In this document: positions 8,346 through 18,641 of the stretch, in pieces
How positions within the stretch are numbered: position 1 is the stretch's first letter
Layout of the letters: every line of letters begins with the position of its first letter
From: Marinoscillum pacificum
GTDB lineage: Bacteria > Bacteroidota > Bacteroidia > Cytophagales > Cyclobacteriaceae
DNA: 64,000 bases
Direction of reading: 5' to 3'
Assembly (NCBI RefSeq): GCF_024714495.1
Contig: NZ_JAMZMJ010000019.1
Span: 1-64,000, forward strand
Program-made: the position numbers and the translations under genes
The notes under the pieces: generated by a model
Database searches by the model: none
What the model saw: only the letters and a program-made list of their open reading frames with translations
What the model was told of the DNA's origin: nothing

Positions 8346-9875
8346 TTAGTATTCTAGATGTTGATCCAGATTAGGATTGTTTTCTACCTCAACTTGTGGA
8401 ATCGGTAGACGGTGTGATTTTCCAACAACGAAGTTGAAGAAGTCAGGATCTCTTTGAGCGATTTCATCTACACTAGATTGTGAATCCAAATCACCCCATC
8501 TTTTTAAATCCATCCATCTGGTACTTTCACCACATAGTTCTAGTACGCGCTCCATTTTCAAACGATCAAGGAATGCATCCTGATCACTTCCGATAGATGG
8601 ATATGCTGTTGCTAACGGAGCCATATTTGCTCTAGAACGCACTCTATCCACATATTGATACGCTTCAGCTGTATTTCCTAGTTCATTCAATACTTCAGCG
8701 TATAACAATAGAATATCCGCATATCTGATCAATCGAAGATTTACCTGAGAAAAATAATCCTCATTGTCTCTGTAGTAATCTCTTTGGTATTTTCTGAAAT
8801 ACGCATCCTGATCACCCCATTGCCAGTCTCTGTTATAAGTCTTGTCTCCGAAATCAGCTTCCAGACCAGAATACAATGCAGAATGTCTTAAACGTTCATC
8901 CAGGTTACCATCCAGATCAAGTTCTTTTTTGAACTCTTCGATCACCCAGTATCTCAATTGACCATCAGACCAGCCAATACCTCCTGGTGCGAAAAATTGT
9001 GCTCTGTTATTACCCATACTAGCATTTGGCACTTCACCATCACCACCACCATAGTTTCCATCAGAGAACTGGATTTCGAATACAGACTCCACATTGTTTT
9101 CATTCATGTGGGTGAAGTTGTCTTTGAAGTTTGGAACCAGATCATATAGATCCTTGCCATCACCAGTTATGAAATAATCCAACGCCGCTTTAGCATCTGG
9201 CCACATACGCTGTTGCATGTACGTTTTAGCTAAGAATGCATACGCAGCACCTTTTGTTGGACGACCGACATTCGCTTCATCCCATGTAGTAGGAAGAACA
9301 TCTACAGCTTCATTTAAATCTTGCTCAACCTGAGCAAAAATCTCATCCATCGTTCTTTTTGCTGGCAAATCATCCGGATTAGATGGTTCTAAAACGATAG
9401 GTGCATCTTCCCAAAGAACAGCGATATTGAAATAGTAGAACGCTCTGAAGAATTTGGCTTGCGCTAATATCAACTCTTTTTCAGCAGCATCCATATCAAT
9501 ATCCGGCACATTAGCCAATACTTGATTACATCTGTAGATCGCCTTATAATGATCTCTCCAGGTGATTACCTGACCTTCCCAGAAGTTATAGTTCACATAC
9601 TGGAATCTAGTCCAATCCCCTAGTTCGATCCATGGACTTTTACTGTAACCAATATCTGAAGTCAAGTCATATCTAAAGTAAATCCATCTACTCCAAAGCC
9701 CTGGCTTATACTGCATCGCATAGATCGCATTGACACCTAGTCTAGCGTCATCTGCTGTTGACCAAAACTGTGTTTCAGTTAAGGTATTAGGGTTTTCAAC
9801 ATTTAAACGGTCTTCATCACAGCTGTAAAGCGTCATGCCAACCATTAGTAGAAATATGTATTTAAGATTTTTCAT
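8346..9875 (-). CDS. SusD/RagB-family glycan-binding lipoprotein of PUL 1
   Basis: A surface lipoprotein that forms the lid on its SusC channel and binds oligosaccharide. The preferred start at 9875 gives MKNLKYIFLLMVGMTLYSC with lipobox Cys19; an in-frame ATG ten codons upstream (9905) would overlap susC and spoil the signal peptide. SusD hallmarks are present: an N-terminal helix-rich segment (NPNTLTETQFWSTADDARLGVNAIY), TPR-like helices with AKFFRAFYYFNIAVLWEDAP, AYAFLAKTYMQQ, and a C-terminal RLIRYADILLLYAEVLNELG plus ERVLELCGESTRWMDLKRWG. It begins 19 bases after susC, so the pair is co-transcribed. Confidence 0.95.
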   Translation of the reverse strand: MKNLKYIFLLMVGMTLYSCDEDRLNVENPNTLTETQFWSTADDARLGVNAIYAMQYKPGLWSRWIYFRYDLTSDIGYSKSPWIELGDWTRFQYVNYNFWEGQVITWRDHYKAIYRCNQVLANVPDIDMDAAEKELILAQAKFFRAFYYFNIAVLWEDAPIVLEPSNPDDLPAKRTMDEIFAQVEQDLNEAVDVLPTTWDEANVGRPTKGAAYAFLAKTYMQQRMWPDAKAALDYFITGDGKDLYDLVPNFKDNFTHMNENNVESVFEIQFSDGNYGGGDGEVPNASMGNNRAQFFAPGGIGWSDGQLRYWVIEEFKKELDLDGNLDERLRHSALYSGLEADFGDKTYNRDWQWGDQDAYFRKYQRDYYRDNEDYFSQVNLRLIRYADILLLYAEVLNELGNTAEAYQYVDRVRSRANMAPLATAYPSIGSDQDAFLDRLKMERVLELCGESTRWMDLKRWGDLDSQSSVDEIAQRDPDFFNFVVGKSHRLPIPQVEVENNPNLDQHLEY

Positions 9876-9894
9876 TTCGCTTTGATTTTTAAGA

Positions 9895-12800
9895 TTAGAA
9901 TCCAAAGTTTAATCCTACAGACATGGTTTTCACGTTCGGGAATGCTCCCAGATCAAACCCTCTCTCATAGATTGTCGGTCCTCTGAATTCAGGATCTAAG
10001 CCTGAATATTTCGTAAGCGTAATTAAGTTCTGACCAGAAATAGATACTTGTGCAGTTTGGAAACCTACTTTTTCAAGGAATCCTATTGGCAAGTTGTAAG
10101 CCAAGCTGATGAATTTCATTCGAGCAAAATTGCCGCTCTCCAGCCATCTGTCGGTATCTCCTCTAGAGTTCAACGTAGTACCATAATATGCTCTTGGTGT
10201 TTCTGTATTAGGATTTTCTTCAGTCCATGGTTTAGTACCAGCTTGATAGTTTGAGTTATCATCAAATCTTCCCATCACAGAGTTGGTAGCACTGTAAACA
10301 GTAGCACCAAGTGAGCTGAACCAGGTCATAGAAAACTCGAAGTTCTTATACGAAGCATTGAAGTTCCAACCAAGCTCTACGTCAGCCCAAGGACTGCCCA
10401 TCACCACTTTATCATCATTTGTGATCTGTCCGTCTCCGTTGTGATCTACAAAACGAATATCACCAGGTTGAGCTGTCGGCTGGATTACCTGACCCTCATC
10501 ATTTTGATAGTTCAATACATCATCAGGACCCTGGAAAAGACCATCCGTTTCCAAAACATACCACATTCCGATTGGGTTACCTACTTCTGTTACGGTGTTC
10601 CCAACGTAGATGTCATTTCTATCATAACCTAATGACAATACTTCATTTTTGATCGTCGTGATATTCAAAGAAGTGTTGTATTTAAACTCCTTAGCTGCTT
10701 CAGCATACGAAATGGTGAACTCAAAACCTGTGTTTCTCAAAGAAGCAGCATTGACAAATGGATTACCTCCGTCATTACCTGTAGTAATAGCGATTGGTGC
10801 TTGCGTCAAAACATCATCTGTTGTAGAAATGTAGTATTCTGCTGTTGCTGTCAATTTATCATCGAAGAAACCAAGATCAACACCAAAGTTGCTCTGAGTC
10901 AAAGTTTCCCATCTCAAGTTGTTGTTTGCTAACTGCACGTTAGTTGCGGCACCTTCTATATGCTGATCTGCACCAATTGCAATAGTTGGGAACGTGTTGA
11001 TTCTCTGCTGATAATCCCAGTATCCAATATTGGCACTACCTAGTGTTCCATGATTGGCTCTTAATTTCAAGTTTGAAATCAAACTGCTATTAAAGAAAGC
11101 TTCATCACTTACTCTCCAACCTGCAGCTACAGATGGGAAAGTAGACCATCTATTGTCAGGACTCAATCGCGAAGTACCGTCTCTTCTGAAGATTGCAGAG
11201 AAAATGTACTTATCATCATAGGTATAGCTCAAACGACCTAGGTAAGAGATCAATACTGCTTGTTGACGAAAACCTGTCACAACTGCTTGATCACCTTGAT
11301 CTAAAACAGTATAGTATTCACCAGTACTTGGATTTTGAGGAAGATTTCTCTTAGTTCCTTCTATACGTTCATACTTATCATCCTGATAGGTTTGACCTAG
11401 AAGGACATTTAAGCTATGCTTTCCGAAATCCTTATCAAAGTTTAAGGTATTCTCCACCAATAAGGTGCTTGAAGTTCCTCTGTTTTCAATCGCTATTGCT
11501 GGCTCATACGGCTGATTCAACGTCCAGTTACCCTCTTTTCTCAAGAACTGGTAATGATCAAAACTTGTGTTATAACCAACATTCAATCGGTATGTCAAAA
11601 AATCAACTGGCTTGATTTCTGACCAGAAGTTTCCACGAATTCTGAAGTTCTCATTCATTCGATCGCTGTAATCTGCAAGCGCAACAGGGTTAGTACCAAA
11701 AGTTCTAGCGCGTGCTTCATTTCCATAGCCATAACCACCTGGGTTGTTTTCATCATATACCGGTATAGTCGGCATCAAACGAACCACATCGATAATTGGA
11801 TTACCTGACATTTCATCTGCCTGAGCATTGGTAATGGCCAGGTTCTCACCAACACTGAAAATTCCTTTCTTAGCTGAAGTATTGACTCTGAAGCTCAATC
11901 GCTCAAAGCCTGTACTAATTACCGTACCTTTATTTTCGAAATAGTTACCGGAAATCAAGTAAGTACCATTAGGACCACCACCCGAGAAAGACAAGTTATA
12001 ATCCTGAATTCTTCCCGTTTGGAAAGTCTCATCTTGCCAATCTGTGTCATTTGTCATGTCATGATCCTGACGAGGAACACCCGCATTATCATAGGCCATG
12101 TTATTAATTTCAATGTATTCATCTCTATCTGCTAAATCATAACGCGGCATTTGCTGAACACCAGTCTTACCTGAGAATTTCACCTGTAGTGGACCTTCTT
12201 TTCCTTTTTTGGTGGTAATGATGATTACACCATTTGCAGCACGAGAACCGTATATGGCAGCTGCCGAGGCATCTTTCAATATTTGGATAGACTCAATGTC
12301 ATTCGGGTTGAAATCTCTGTTGGCCGTGGTAATCATCCCATCAATAACATACAAAGGAGGCTGACCTGAGAAATTACTCAAACCTCTGATTTGAATTTGT
12401 GCTTCACTACCCGGCTGACCACCACCACGAATGTTCACACCAGTAGCTAAACCTTGCATCGCCTCAGCCACTGTAGTAGCCTGACGCTTTTGAACTTCTT
12501 CCGTTTTGACTACAGAAACAGCACCTGTCAAGTCAGCTTTTTTCTGCTCTCCATAACCCACAACTACTACTTCTTGCAAACTAGTATAGTCGAGCTTAAG
12601 TTGAATATTGAATGAAGTCTGTCCTGTAAATGCAATCTCTTGTGTTTGATAGCCCACAAAAGAAAATACTAATGTTTGTGCATCTTCTGGCACTTTAACC
12701 GTAAAGCTTCCATCAATATCAGTGATAGTTCCGATACTGCTATTCTTCACAGCTACAGTCGCACCAGGCAATCCTTCACCATTTTCATCAGTCACTTGAC

Positions 12801-13215
12801 CTGTAATAGTCATATCTGCCGGAGTACCGAATGATTCAAGGACACCATTCTTACTTCGTTGATTTTTATCAACATGAATGTGCTCGTTGATCCGCTTAAA
12901 TTGAACATTGGCTTTCTTAGAGATTTCCTCCAGAACGCTTCCCAAATTAGCAGATGAAGAAATGGTAATTTTCTTATTCCTAACAAACTTGTTGTTATAT
13001 GTAAAAACAAAGTCTGTCTCATGCTCTATCTCTTTGAAGATGGCCATGATATCGGCATCTTCAACTTTTAGGTTGATATCAATTTCATACAAGCTCTTGT
13101 GCTGTGCCACACCAGCTCCTGCGTGCAGCATACCAGCGAAAAGTACCTGTAGAAATATGACGTTAAATAGGGGTTTGGACATAATCAATATTTCCCTCAG
13201 TAGATTATTTTTCAT
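9895..13215 (-). CDS. SusC/RagA TonB-dependent transporter with STN signalling domain (PUL 1)
   Basis: A 1106-residue outer-membrane transporter. After the signal peptide (about residues 12-38, ending HAGAGVAQ) comes an STN domain (about 45-110, LYEIDINLKVEDADIMAIF), then a carboxypeptidase-D-like plug extension (ITGQVTDENGEGLPGATV), a TonB-box-like region VVVGYGEQKKADLTG, the plug (NPNDIESIQILKDASAAAIYGSRAANGVIIITTKKG) and a 22-strand barrel. The STN domain is the part that touches a FecR anti-sigma factor, and FecR and an ECF sigma factor lie directly upstream. Ligand capture should therefore switch on transcription of this PUL. A second ATG at 13182 is also possible. Confidence 0.96.
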   Translation of the reverse strand: MKNNLLREILIMSKPLFNVIFLQVLFAGMLHAGAGVAQHKSLYEIDINLKVEDADIMAIFKEIEHETDFVFTYNNKFVRNKKITISSSANLGSVLEEISKKANVQFKRINEHIHVDKNQRSKNGVLESFGTPADMTITGQVTDENGEGLPGATVAVKNSSIGTITDIDGSFTVKVPEDAQTLVFSFVGYQTQEIAFTGQTSFNIQLKLDYTSLQEVVVVGYGEQKKADLTGAVSVVKTEEVQKRQATTVAEAMQGLATGVNIRGGGQPGSEAQIQIRGLSNFSGQPPLYVIDGMITTANRDFNPNDIESIQILKDASAAAIYGSRAANGVIIITTKKGKEGPLQVKFSGKTGVQQMPRYDLADRDEYIEINNMAYDNAGVPRQDHDMTNDTDWQDETFQTGRIQDYNLSFSGGGPNGTYLISGNYFENKGTVISTGFERLSFRVNTSAKKGIFSVGENLAITNAQADEMSGNPIIDVVRLMPTIPVYDENNPGGYGYGNEARARTFGTNPVALADYSDRMNENFRIRGNFWSEIKPVDFLTYRLNVGYNTSFDHYQFLRKEGNWTLNQPYEPAIAIENRGTSSTLLVENTLNFDKDFGKHSLNVLLGQTYQDDKYERIEGTKRNLPQNPSTGEYYTVLDQGDQAVVTGFRQQAVLISYLGRLSYTYDDKYIFSAIFRRDGTSRLSPDNRWSTFPSVAAGWRVSDEAFFNSSLISNLKLRANHGTLGSANIGYWDYQQRINTFPTIAIGADQHIEGAATNVQLANNNLRWETLTQSNFGVDLGFFDDKLTATAEYYISTTDDVLTQAPIAITTGNDGGNPFVNAASLRNTGFEFTISYAEAAKEFKYNTSLNITTIKNEVLSLGYDRNDIYVGNTVTEVGNPIGMWYVLETDGLFQGPDDVLNYQNDEGQVIQPTAQPGDIRFVDHNGDGQITNDDKVVMGSPWADVELGWNFNASYKNFEFSMTWFSSLGATVYSATNSVMGRFDDNSNYQAGTKPWTEENPNTETPRAYYGTTLNSRGDTDRWLESGNFARMKFISLAYNLPIGFLEKVGFQTAQVSISGQNLITLTKYSGLDPEFRGPTIYERGFDLGAFPNVKTMSVGLNFGF

Positions 13216-13255
13216 ACTTTTAAGGTGTTTTAGTGAATAATTAGATTGCTAGAAC

Positions 13256-13301
13256 TAACCCTTGCAACCGGAGTTCCCCAACTGTTTGGATGCGAGGGTT
13301 A
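13256..13301 (-). other. Hairpin in the fecR-susC intergenic leader
   Basis: An inverted repeat TAACCCTTGCA / TGCGAGGGTTA (10 of 11 paired) with a 24-base loop lies between the FecR stop (13353) and the susC start (13215). There is no clear T tract. It may separate regulatory and transport transcripts or lie in the susC 5' leader. Confidence 0.4.
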
Positions 13302-13352
13302 TTTGTTTTAGGTTAATTGAGTAGACTCGCTAGAGCCTAGGTCTTTAAGAGG

Positions 13353-14372
13353 TCATTTTTCATCATAGATTAGTATAGTTTTTTGGTTTATTGAATACTT
13401 AAAATGAGAGGTGTAACTAATCCCTTCCAGTATTACTTCCAGGGATTTATTGAGGTACTGGCCACTGTAGCGCCCTTCCAGCTTCATACCTTTTTGGACT
13501 TCTATTTTTACACCGTACCAGTTTTCTAATTCTTTGAATATTTCAGGCAATGTTTGATTGTCAAATACCAGGACTCCTTTGGTCCATCCAATCCATGACG
13601 TCTCATCAAAGTGAGATTTTTCGATCGCTCCGGAGGCCACATCAAAGGTTCCCATGTCTTCTGGCAATAAGATCTCTGAACTTCCAGATTCTCCTTTTAC
13701 TTCTACCCGTCCAGTTATCACAGCCACAGAAACGGTAGCTTCTTCGGGATAACTTCGCACATTGAAAGACGTACCTAATACTGTGGTCGTTAGTTTATTA
13801 GATTCGATTTCGAATGGCCTGGAAGGATCCTTTTCCACATCGAAAAAGGCCTCACCGAAGAGAGTCACCAACCTACTGCTATCTGTAAAGTGCTCAGGAT
13901 AGACTAAAGAACTTCCAGCATTGAGCATGACAGTCGTTCCATCTGACAATTTGATCGTACGCTTCTGACCAGGCTCCGTTTTAGCAACCAACATTTTTAC
14001 TGACTGAATCTCTCCTGAAGAATCAGGATTTAATACCAGAACAATCGCCGCTACCAGAAGCAAAGCAATTGTCGCGGCTAAACGCACGGTATACTTAGGT
14101 TGCCAAATAAACGTACGATTATTTCGATCTCGATTCGCTTTTAATACTGATTCAAAAACTTGAGTGTATTCTGCTTCGGATAAGCGTTGTTCTTCTTGAT
14201 ACTTGATAGACTTGACCAGCTCCTTGGCTTGTTCTACCACCGTGTGTTTTTCAGGATATGTTGATATCCACTGATTCCAGAAATGATCGTTCTCTTTATT
14301 GGGGTGCAAGACCCAACTCACAAAGAACTCATCCTGTAAAAAATCTTCTATATCGTAATTGCGGTAGTCCAT
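13353..14372 (-). CDS. FecR-family anti-sigma factor
   Basis: A 339-residue inner-membrane regulator. The N-terminal cytoplasmic part (about 1-88) should hold the ECF sigma factor; a single membrane helix follows (about 91-112, LAATIALLLVAAIVLVL), then a periplasmic FecR domain (TIKLSDGTTVMLNAGSSLVYP ... FDVEKDPSRPFEI) and a C-terminal DUF4974-type domain (VFDNQTLPEIFKELENWYGV). It lies between the sigma gene and the STN-bearing susC, the standard order for trans-envelope signalling in Bacteroidota. In the family the periplasmic part contacts the STN domain and releases the sigma factor on substrate uptake. Confidence 0.94.
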   Translation of the reverse strand: MDYRNYDIEDFLQDEFFVSWVLHPNKENDHFWNQWISTYPEKHTVVEQAKELVKSIKYQEEQRLSEAEYTQVFESVLKANRDRNNRTFIWQPKYTVRLAATIALLLVAAIVLVLNPDSSGEIQSVKMLVAKTEPGQKRTIKLSDGTTVMLNAGSSLVYPEHFTDSSRLVTLFGEAFFDVEKDPSRPFEIESNKLTTTVLGTSFNVRSYPEEATVSVAVITGRVEVKGESGSSEILLPEDMGTFDVASGAIEKSHFDETSWIGWTKGVLVFDNQTLPEIFKELENWYGVKIEVQKGMKLEGRYSGQYLNKSLEVILEGISYTSHFKYSINQKTILIYDEK

Positions 14373-14501
14373 CTGGTTTTCTTCCTTCTACCATTAAAAG
14401 GAACCAAACCCTTAAATGACCATAGCTTATTGAAATATTTATAATATATTCAACAATTTCAGCTATATCACATCACACAACACAATAAATCAACTAATAA
14501 A

Positions 14502-15176
14502 TTACTGATTTGCCAACAAAGAAAGAGATAGCATCGTGAGGATTTCCTCTTTATGAGGACCTAAAATTTTACCTAAAGATTCGGTAGATCTGTAAATCAA
14601 CGCTCTGGAAGATTTTACTTTGATTCCAAGCATTTCTGCGATTTGTTCATACTTCAACCCTTCGAAGAAGTACAAGACAAGCGCTTCTCGTTGAAGTGCA
14701 GGCAATTGATTGAGACTTTCCTGAATCAATTTTTCCTTTCGCTGATCCAACTGACCATTGATCCAGCGAGCCTCAGCTGATATGGTCACCAGGAAAGAAT
14801 CTTTACTGGAATCATCTTCCACCTCTCTTCTGCGTTGTGATTTTTTGATCGCCTTTACGAGTTTATTTCTAAAACTCTTCATCAAATAAAACTTGATGGA
14901 AGAAGTGGCTCCTAAACGCTCGCGAGAGTTAATTAAATCAATGAATAAGTCTTGTAGCGTATCACGAACCAAATCACGATCATCAACAAATTGACAACCA
15001 TAGTTAAATAATGTATTGGAATAGGTCCGATAAATATAAGTCAGTGCAGTTTCGTTTCCCGTTTTGAATCGCTCCCAAATTAGGTCTTCGCTCTCCTGAT
15101 AAGTATCAGAATCTGCGTTAACCACCAAGGTTCTTTCCTTGGCGTTGGGTTGATGGTCGTGGGAAAGGCTGGACAT
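14502..15176 (-). CDS. ECF-type RNA polymerase sigma factor (sigma-70 family)
   Basis: A 224-residue protein with region 2 (about 35-105: ALTYIYRTYSNTLFNYGCQFV, DLVRDTLQDLFIDLI) and region 4 (about 145-205: LNQLPALQREALVLYFFEGLKYEQIAEMLGIK). It lacks regions 1 and 3 as expected for ECF factors. It should direct transcription of the susC operon when freed by the FecR protein encoded 129 bases downstream. The first 25 residues are polar and poorly conserved, so an internal start cannot be excluded, but the next Met in frame lies too far inside region 2. Confidence 0.93.
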   Translation of the reverse strand: MSSLSHDHQPNAKERTLVVNADSDTYQESEDLIWERFKTGNETALTYIYRTYSNTLFNYGCQFVDDRDLVRDTLQDLFIDLINSRERLGATSSIKFYLMKSFRNKLVKAIKKSQRRREVEDDSSKDSFLVTISAEARWINGQLDQRKEKLIQESLNQLPALQREALVLYFFEGLKYEQIAEMLGIKVKSSRALIYRSTESLGKILGPHKEEILTMLSLSLLANQ

Positions 15177-15276
15177 ATACGTAAATAATACGGTTATAAA
15201 TTTAATAAATTTTCAACCAAAAAATGAAGAGATTTTATGATTTATTCAAAAACCATCAACCATACCGCTAAAAACG

Positions 15277-15310
15277 AAAAAAGCCGAACAAGAAACTCGT
15301 CCGGCTTTTT
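15277..15310 (-). terminator. Intrinsic terminator after galE
   Basis: Arms AAAAAAGCCG and CGGCTTTTT flank a 15-base loop. On the minus strand the stem ends in a run of six T. It starts 58 bases after the galE stop and protects the sigma-factor gene from gal read-through. Confidence 0.85.
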
Positions 15311-15367
15311 AACCCAATAAAAATGATGATCTTTAACTCAATAGATACACCAGTGTATCATCGAGTA

Positions 15368-16360
15368 TTAATATTTCCCTTTGCGATCTCCTGATTTCCA
15401 GGCCCACGCCGTTTTTATGATTTCTTTTACGTCTTTGTATTTTGGATCCCAACCTAGTTTATCCAAAGCAAGTTTTGCATCAGCGATCAGCTTAGTCGCA
15501 TCACCCTGACGTCTTCCTTCGTATTCCGTTGGCACTTCCTTGCCTGTAACCTCGGCCGCCGCATCGATCACTTCTTTCACCGAGTAACCAACACCCGTTC
15601 CCAGATTAACCGCGATGCTATCATTTCCTTTGCCTAAATACTCCAATGCTTTGATGTGAGCATCACCTAGATCGTTCACATGGATGTAATCTCTTACAGC
15701 AGTACCATCCGGCGTATCGTAATCAGTTCCAAATACTTTGATGGCTGGACGATCACCGTTGATCGCATCCAAAATCAAAGGAATCAAGTGAGTCTCCGGA
15801 TCGTGATCCTCTCCAATCACACCATCTTCAGATGCTCCTGATGCATTGAAATATCTTAAGAATACATATTTCAAGTTGTAGGCAACTTCGTAATCTTTGA
15901 TGATCTGCTCCAATACATACTTGCTTTTACCATAAGGACTTACTGGTACTTGTGGATGCTTTTCATCCAATGGCATGTATTCAGGATTGCCATAGGTCGC
16001 ACATGTACTAGAGAAGATAAACTTCAAACATCCGTGATCTACCATGGTCTTCAACAAAGTCAAAGGCTTCACCACATTGTTCACGTAGTATTTGTGCGGA
16101 TGAGAAACAGACTCTCCAACGTAAGCATAAGCCGCAAAGTGCAGCACCGCCTCAAATTGATGTTTTTCAAAAAGTGTATTCAACAACTCCTGATCTCCAA
16201 TATCGCCTTTTACCAGCTCCACAGAATCATCAACGATTGCTTCCGGGTGACCGTATACCAGATTGTCTAATACTATTACTTCGTAGCCTTTTTGAACAAG
16301 CATACGCACGGTGTGTGAACCGATGTATCCTGCTCCTCCTGTTACTAATACTTTATTCAT
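15368..16360 (-). CDS. galE: UDP-glucose 4-epimerase
   Basis: A 330-residue extended SDR enzyme that interconverts UDP-galactose and UDP-glucose in the cytoplasm. The NAD-binding [12 protein letters not shown] is at residues 5-16, the catalytic Tyr and Lys are in [12 protein letters not shown] (about 143-150), and SSTCATYG carries the catalytic serine or threonine. YFNASGA and the C-terminal [12 protein letters not shown] are typical of GalE. It overlaps galT by 4 bases and is the last gene of the galK-galT-galE operon. Confidence 0.97.
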   Translation of the reverse strand: MNKVLVTGGAGYIGSHTVRMLVQKGYEVIVLDNLVYGHPEAIVDDSVELVKGDIGDQELLNTLFEKHQFEAVLHFAAYAYVGESVSHPHKYYVNNVVKPLTLLKTMVDHGCLKFIFSSTCATYGNPEYMPLDEKHPQVPVSPYGKSKYVLEQIIKDYEVAYNLKYVFLRYFNASGASEDGVIGEDHDPETHLIPLILDAINGDRPAIKVFGTDYDTPDGTAVRDYIHVNDLGDAHIKALEYLGKGNDSIAVNLGTGVGYSVKEVIDAAAEVTGKEVPTEYEGRRQGDATKLIADAKLALDKLGWDPKYKDVKEIIKTAWAWKSGDRKGKY

Positions 16361-17394
16361 TGTTGTTTATAGTGTATTTCAGAAAGTGATCTCAACGTAT
16401 TGGCAGCCATCTCAGCGGTAATGTCTCGCTGTGGATTGGCGAACATTTCATAGCCCACCATGAACTTCTTCACAGTCGCGGACCGCAGCAAAGGTGGGTA
16501 AAATGAGTAATGAAAGTGCCATCCTGTGTAATCTTTTCGATCAGTCGGGCGCTGCTGCATCCCAGCCGAATACGGAAAAGAAGTCTTAAACAAGTTATCA
16601 TATTTGATAGTAATAATGGAAAGCATAGCGGCAAATGCTTCTTCCTCCGCTTCCGTCATATCTGTTACTGCTTGAAAATGACGCTTTGGAACGATCATGG
16701 TTTCATAAGGCCAAACTGCCCAAAAAGGCACCAGACAAACGAAGTGATCATTTTCAGCAATGATTCGCTCACCGGCAGCTAACTCCTGCTTCAAGTAATC
16801 TCCCAACATGGAGGTTCCTTTTTCTGCAAAGTATTTTTCTTGTGTAGCCGTACGCTTGGCTATTTCATTCGGCACACTACTTTGTGCCCAGATCTGCCCA
16901 TGTGGATGTGGATTGCTACAGCCCATAATTGGACCTTTGTTTTCAAAGATCTGCACATTACCGATGTAGTCAACAGCTCCAAGCTCTTCGAACTGCTCCT
17001 TCCAAACTTTAACAACCTTAGTTAAATCCTCCACACTCATTTCAGGCATGGTTAGCGAGTGATTAGGCGAAAAACAAATCACTCTGGACGTACCTTTTTC
17101 CTCCAGAGAGCGAAGTAATCCATCATTATGCTCCTCCACTCCCTGATCCTCCATCAGCGCAGCAAAGTCATTCTGAAAAACATATGTCGATTCATAGGCA
17201 GGATTGTGCTCCCCTCCCATTCGCTCATTTCCAGGACAGAGATAACACCCAGGATCATAAGTTGGACGCTTGGCTTCTTCTACATCCTCGGTCTTTCCTT
17301 GCCACGGACGTTTGGTACGATGTGGAGATACCAGCACCCATTCATCCGTCAGGATATTGTACCGCTTGTGCGGCTTTTCAATATTTAAACTCAT
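16357..17394 (-). CDS. galT: Galactose-1-phosphate uridylyltransferase
   Basis: The enzyme transfers UMP from UDP-glucose to galactose-1-phosphate (Leloir pathway). Active-site [12 protein letters not shown] with the nucleophilic His lies near residue 160; the N-terminal [23 protein letters not shown] and CYLCPGN (zinc-ligand region) are family hallmarks. The ATG at 17394 is preferred because it lies eight bases after the galK stop and gives an N-terminus matching the usual length; an upstream ATG at 17421 would overlap galK by 20 bases and add nine unlike residues. It is followed by galE with a 4-base overlap. Confidence 0.96.
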   Translation of the reverse strand: MSLNIEKPHKRYNILTDEWVLVSPHRTKRPWQGKTEDVEEAKRPTYDPGCYLCPGNERMGGEHNPAYESTYVFQNDFAALMEDQGVEEHNDGLLRSLEEKGTSRVICFSPNHSLTMPEMSVEDLTKVVKVWKEQFEELGAVDYIGNVQIFENKGPIMGCSNPHPHGQIWAQSSVPNEIAKRTATQEKYFAEKGTSMLGDYLKQELAAGERIIAENDHFVCLVPFWAVWPYETMIVPKRHFQAVTDMTEAEEEAFAAMLSIITIKYDNLFKTSFPYSAGMQQRPTDRKDYTGWHFHYSFYPPLLRSATVKKFMVGYEMFANPQRDITAEMAANTLRSLSEIHYKQQ

Positions 17395-17401
17395 TGCTGA
17401 A

Positions 17402-18562
17402 TTAAATTCTTTTGACACCATCGGAAATCACCACCTTAATCGGAGTGATCTCTTTATTGAATTGTTCTTTGTACGCTGCACTCAATTCTGAGATGAATTG
17501 ATCTTCTGAACCTTTATTGACCAGGTTAATGGTACAGCCTCCAAAGCCTCCTCCCATCATACGCGCACCAACAACATCCTCGCGATTGTTCGCAAAGTCT
17601 GCCATGAAATCAATTTCAGGACATGATATCTCGTATTCTGAACGCATTCCTTCCTGTGCAATGGTCAAGATTTCACCAAGTGAATCAATCTCACCAGCCT
17701 CCATCGCTTTGGTCATACTCATCACGCGCTCATTTTCCTCTATCACGTACTTACATCTTTTGTACACGACATCAGAAAGTTCAGATTGATGGGCATTAAG
17801 TTGTTCTAACGAAACATCCCTGAGAGACTTTACCCCTGGAAAATACTTTTGCAACAAGCTAACTCCCTCCTCACATTGCTTTCTACGAATATTATATTCA
17901 GAATCAGCGAGATTGTGCGACACATTGGAATTGCACAAAACAATGATATGGTCCGTTAATTCAATTGGGAAATGTCTGTATTCCAGAGACTCACAATCCA
18001 ACAGCAATGCATGATCAGCTGACCCCATCATGCTGGCAAACTGATCCATGATTCCACACATCACTCCAGAATAATTATGTTCTGCTTTTTGAGACATCTT
18101 CACCATTTCCACTTTTGGAATGGATAACTCAAAAAGCTCATTCAAGGCGAAGCAAGTTCCACACTCTAGGGCTGCAGATGAGGACATTCCAGAACCTTGA
18201 GGCACATCACCAGAAAACACGATATTGAACCCAGACACTTCACGTCCTGATTTCTGAATCTCAGCCACAACCCCCATCAGGTAGTTGGCCCAGGGCTTCT
18301 CTTTGGTTGGTTGAAAATCGTTGATTGAAAACTCATACGTCTGGTCCATATCAAGTGAAACCAGCGTAGATTCCGAAGAACCTGATTTAGCTACAGCCAA
18401 GTAAATGGCCTGATCTACGGCAGCCGGAAGTACAAATCCATTATTATAATCGGTGTGTTCGCCAATTAAATTGATCCTACCTGGTGCTTTAATAACGATG
18501 GGCTCTACACCAAATCGTTGTTCAAATGAGGATTTAACCTCATTTAATATCTTTTCATTCAT
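17402..18562 (-). CDS. galK: Galactokinase
   Basis: A 386-residue GHMP-superfamily kinase that phosphorylates galactose at C1. It shows the galactokinase signature [20 protein letters not shown] (about 25-44), the GHMP ATP-binding loop [13 protein letters not shown] (about 125-137) and the C-terminal [17 protein letters not shown]. It is first in the galK-galT-galE operon and is divergent from a Nudix-type regulator, 79 bases away, with a palindromic operator between them. The product would process galactose freed by PUL enzymes. Confidence 0.97.
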   Translation of the reverse strand: MNEKILNEVKSSFEQRFGVEPIVIKAPGRINLIGEHTDYNNGFVLPAAVDQAIYLAVAKSGSSESTLVSLDMDQTYEFSINDFQPTKEKPWANYLMGVVAEIQKSGREVSGFNIVFSGDVPQGSGMSSSAALECGTCFALNELFELSIPKVEMVKMSQKAEHNYSGVMCGIMDQFASMMGSADHALLLDCESLEYRHFPIELTDHIIVLCNSNVSHNLADSEYNIRRKQCEEGVSLLQKYFPGVKSLRDVSLEQLNAHQSELSDVVYKRCKYVIEENERVMSMTKAMEAGEIDSLGEILTIAQEGMRSEYEISCPEIDFMADFANNREDVVGARMMGGGFGGCTINLVNKGSEDQFISELSAAYKEQFNKEITPIKVVISDGVKRI

Positions 18563-18587
18563 CAGTTTGGGATATGATTATTAATTA

Positions 18588-18608
18588 TAAACGTAAATTT
18601 AACGTTTA
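18588..18608. promoter_or_regulatory. Palindromic operator between galK and its Nudix regulator
   Basis: A 21-bp inverted repeat with arms TAAACGT and ACGTTTA (nine bases each when the flanking A/T is counted) and an AT-rich centre lies midway in the 79-bp divergent intergenic region. Its position and symmetry suit a dimeric regulator, most simply the adjacent Nudix-family protein controlling both itself and galKTE. Assignment to that protein is inference. Confidence 0.75.
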
Positions 18609-18628
18609 ATAAAGTAAATACAAAATAC

Positions 18629-18636
18629 TATTTTTG
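18629..18636 (+). promoter_or_regulatory. Candidate -7 box for the gal Nudix regulator
   Basis: TATTTTTG matches the Bacteroidota -7 consensus TAnnTTTG and ends five bases before the regulator ATG, implying a leaderless or nearly leaderless transcript. No convincing -33 TTTG was found at the usual distance, so this is tentative. Confidence 0.35.
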
Positions 18637-18641
18637 AATTA

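Noticed and set aside
13216-13352. Riboswitch in the susC leader
   Set aside because: Only a simple hairpin is visible; no known riboswitch core could be recognised.
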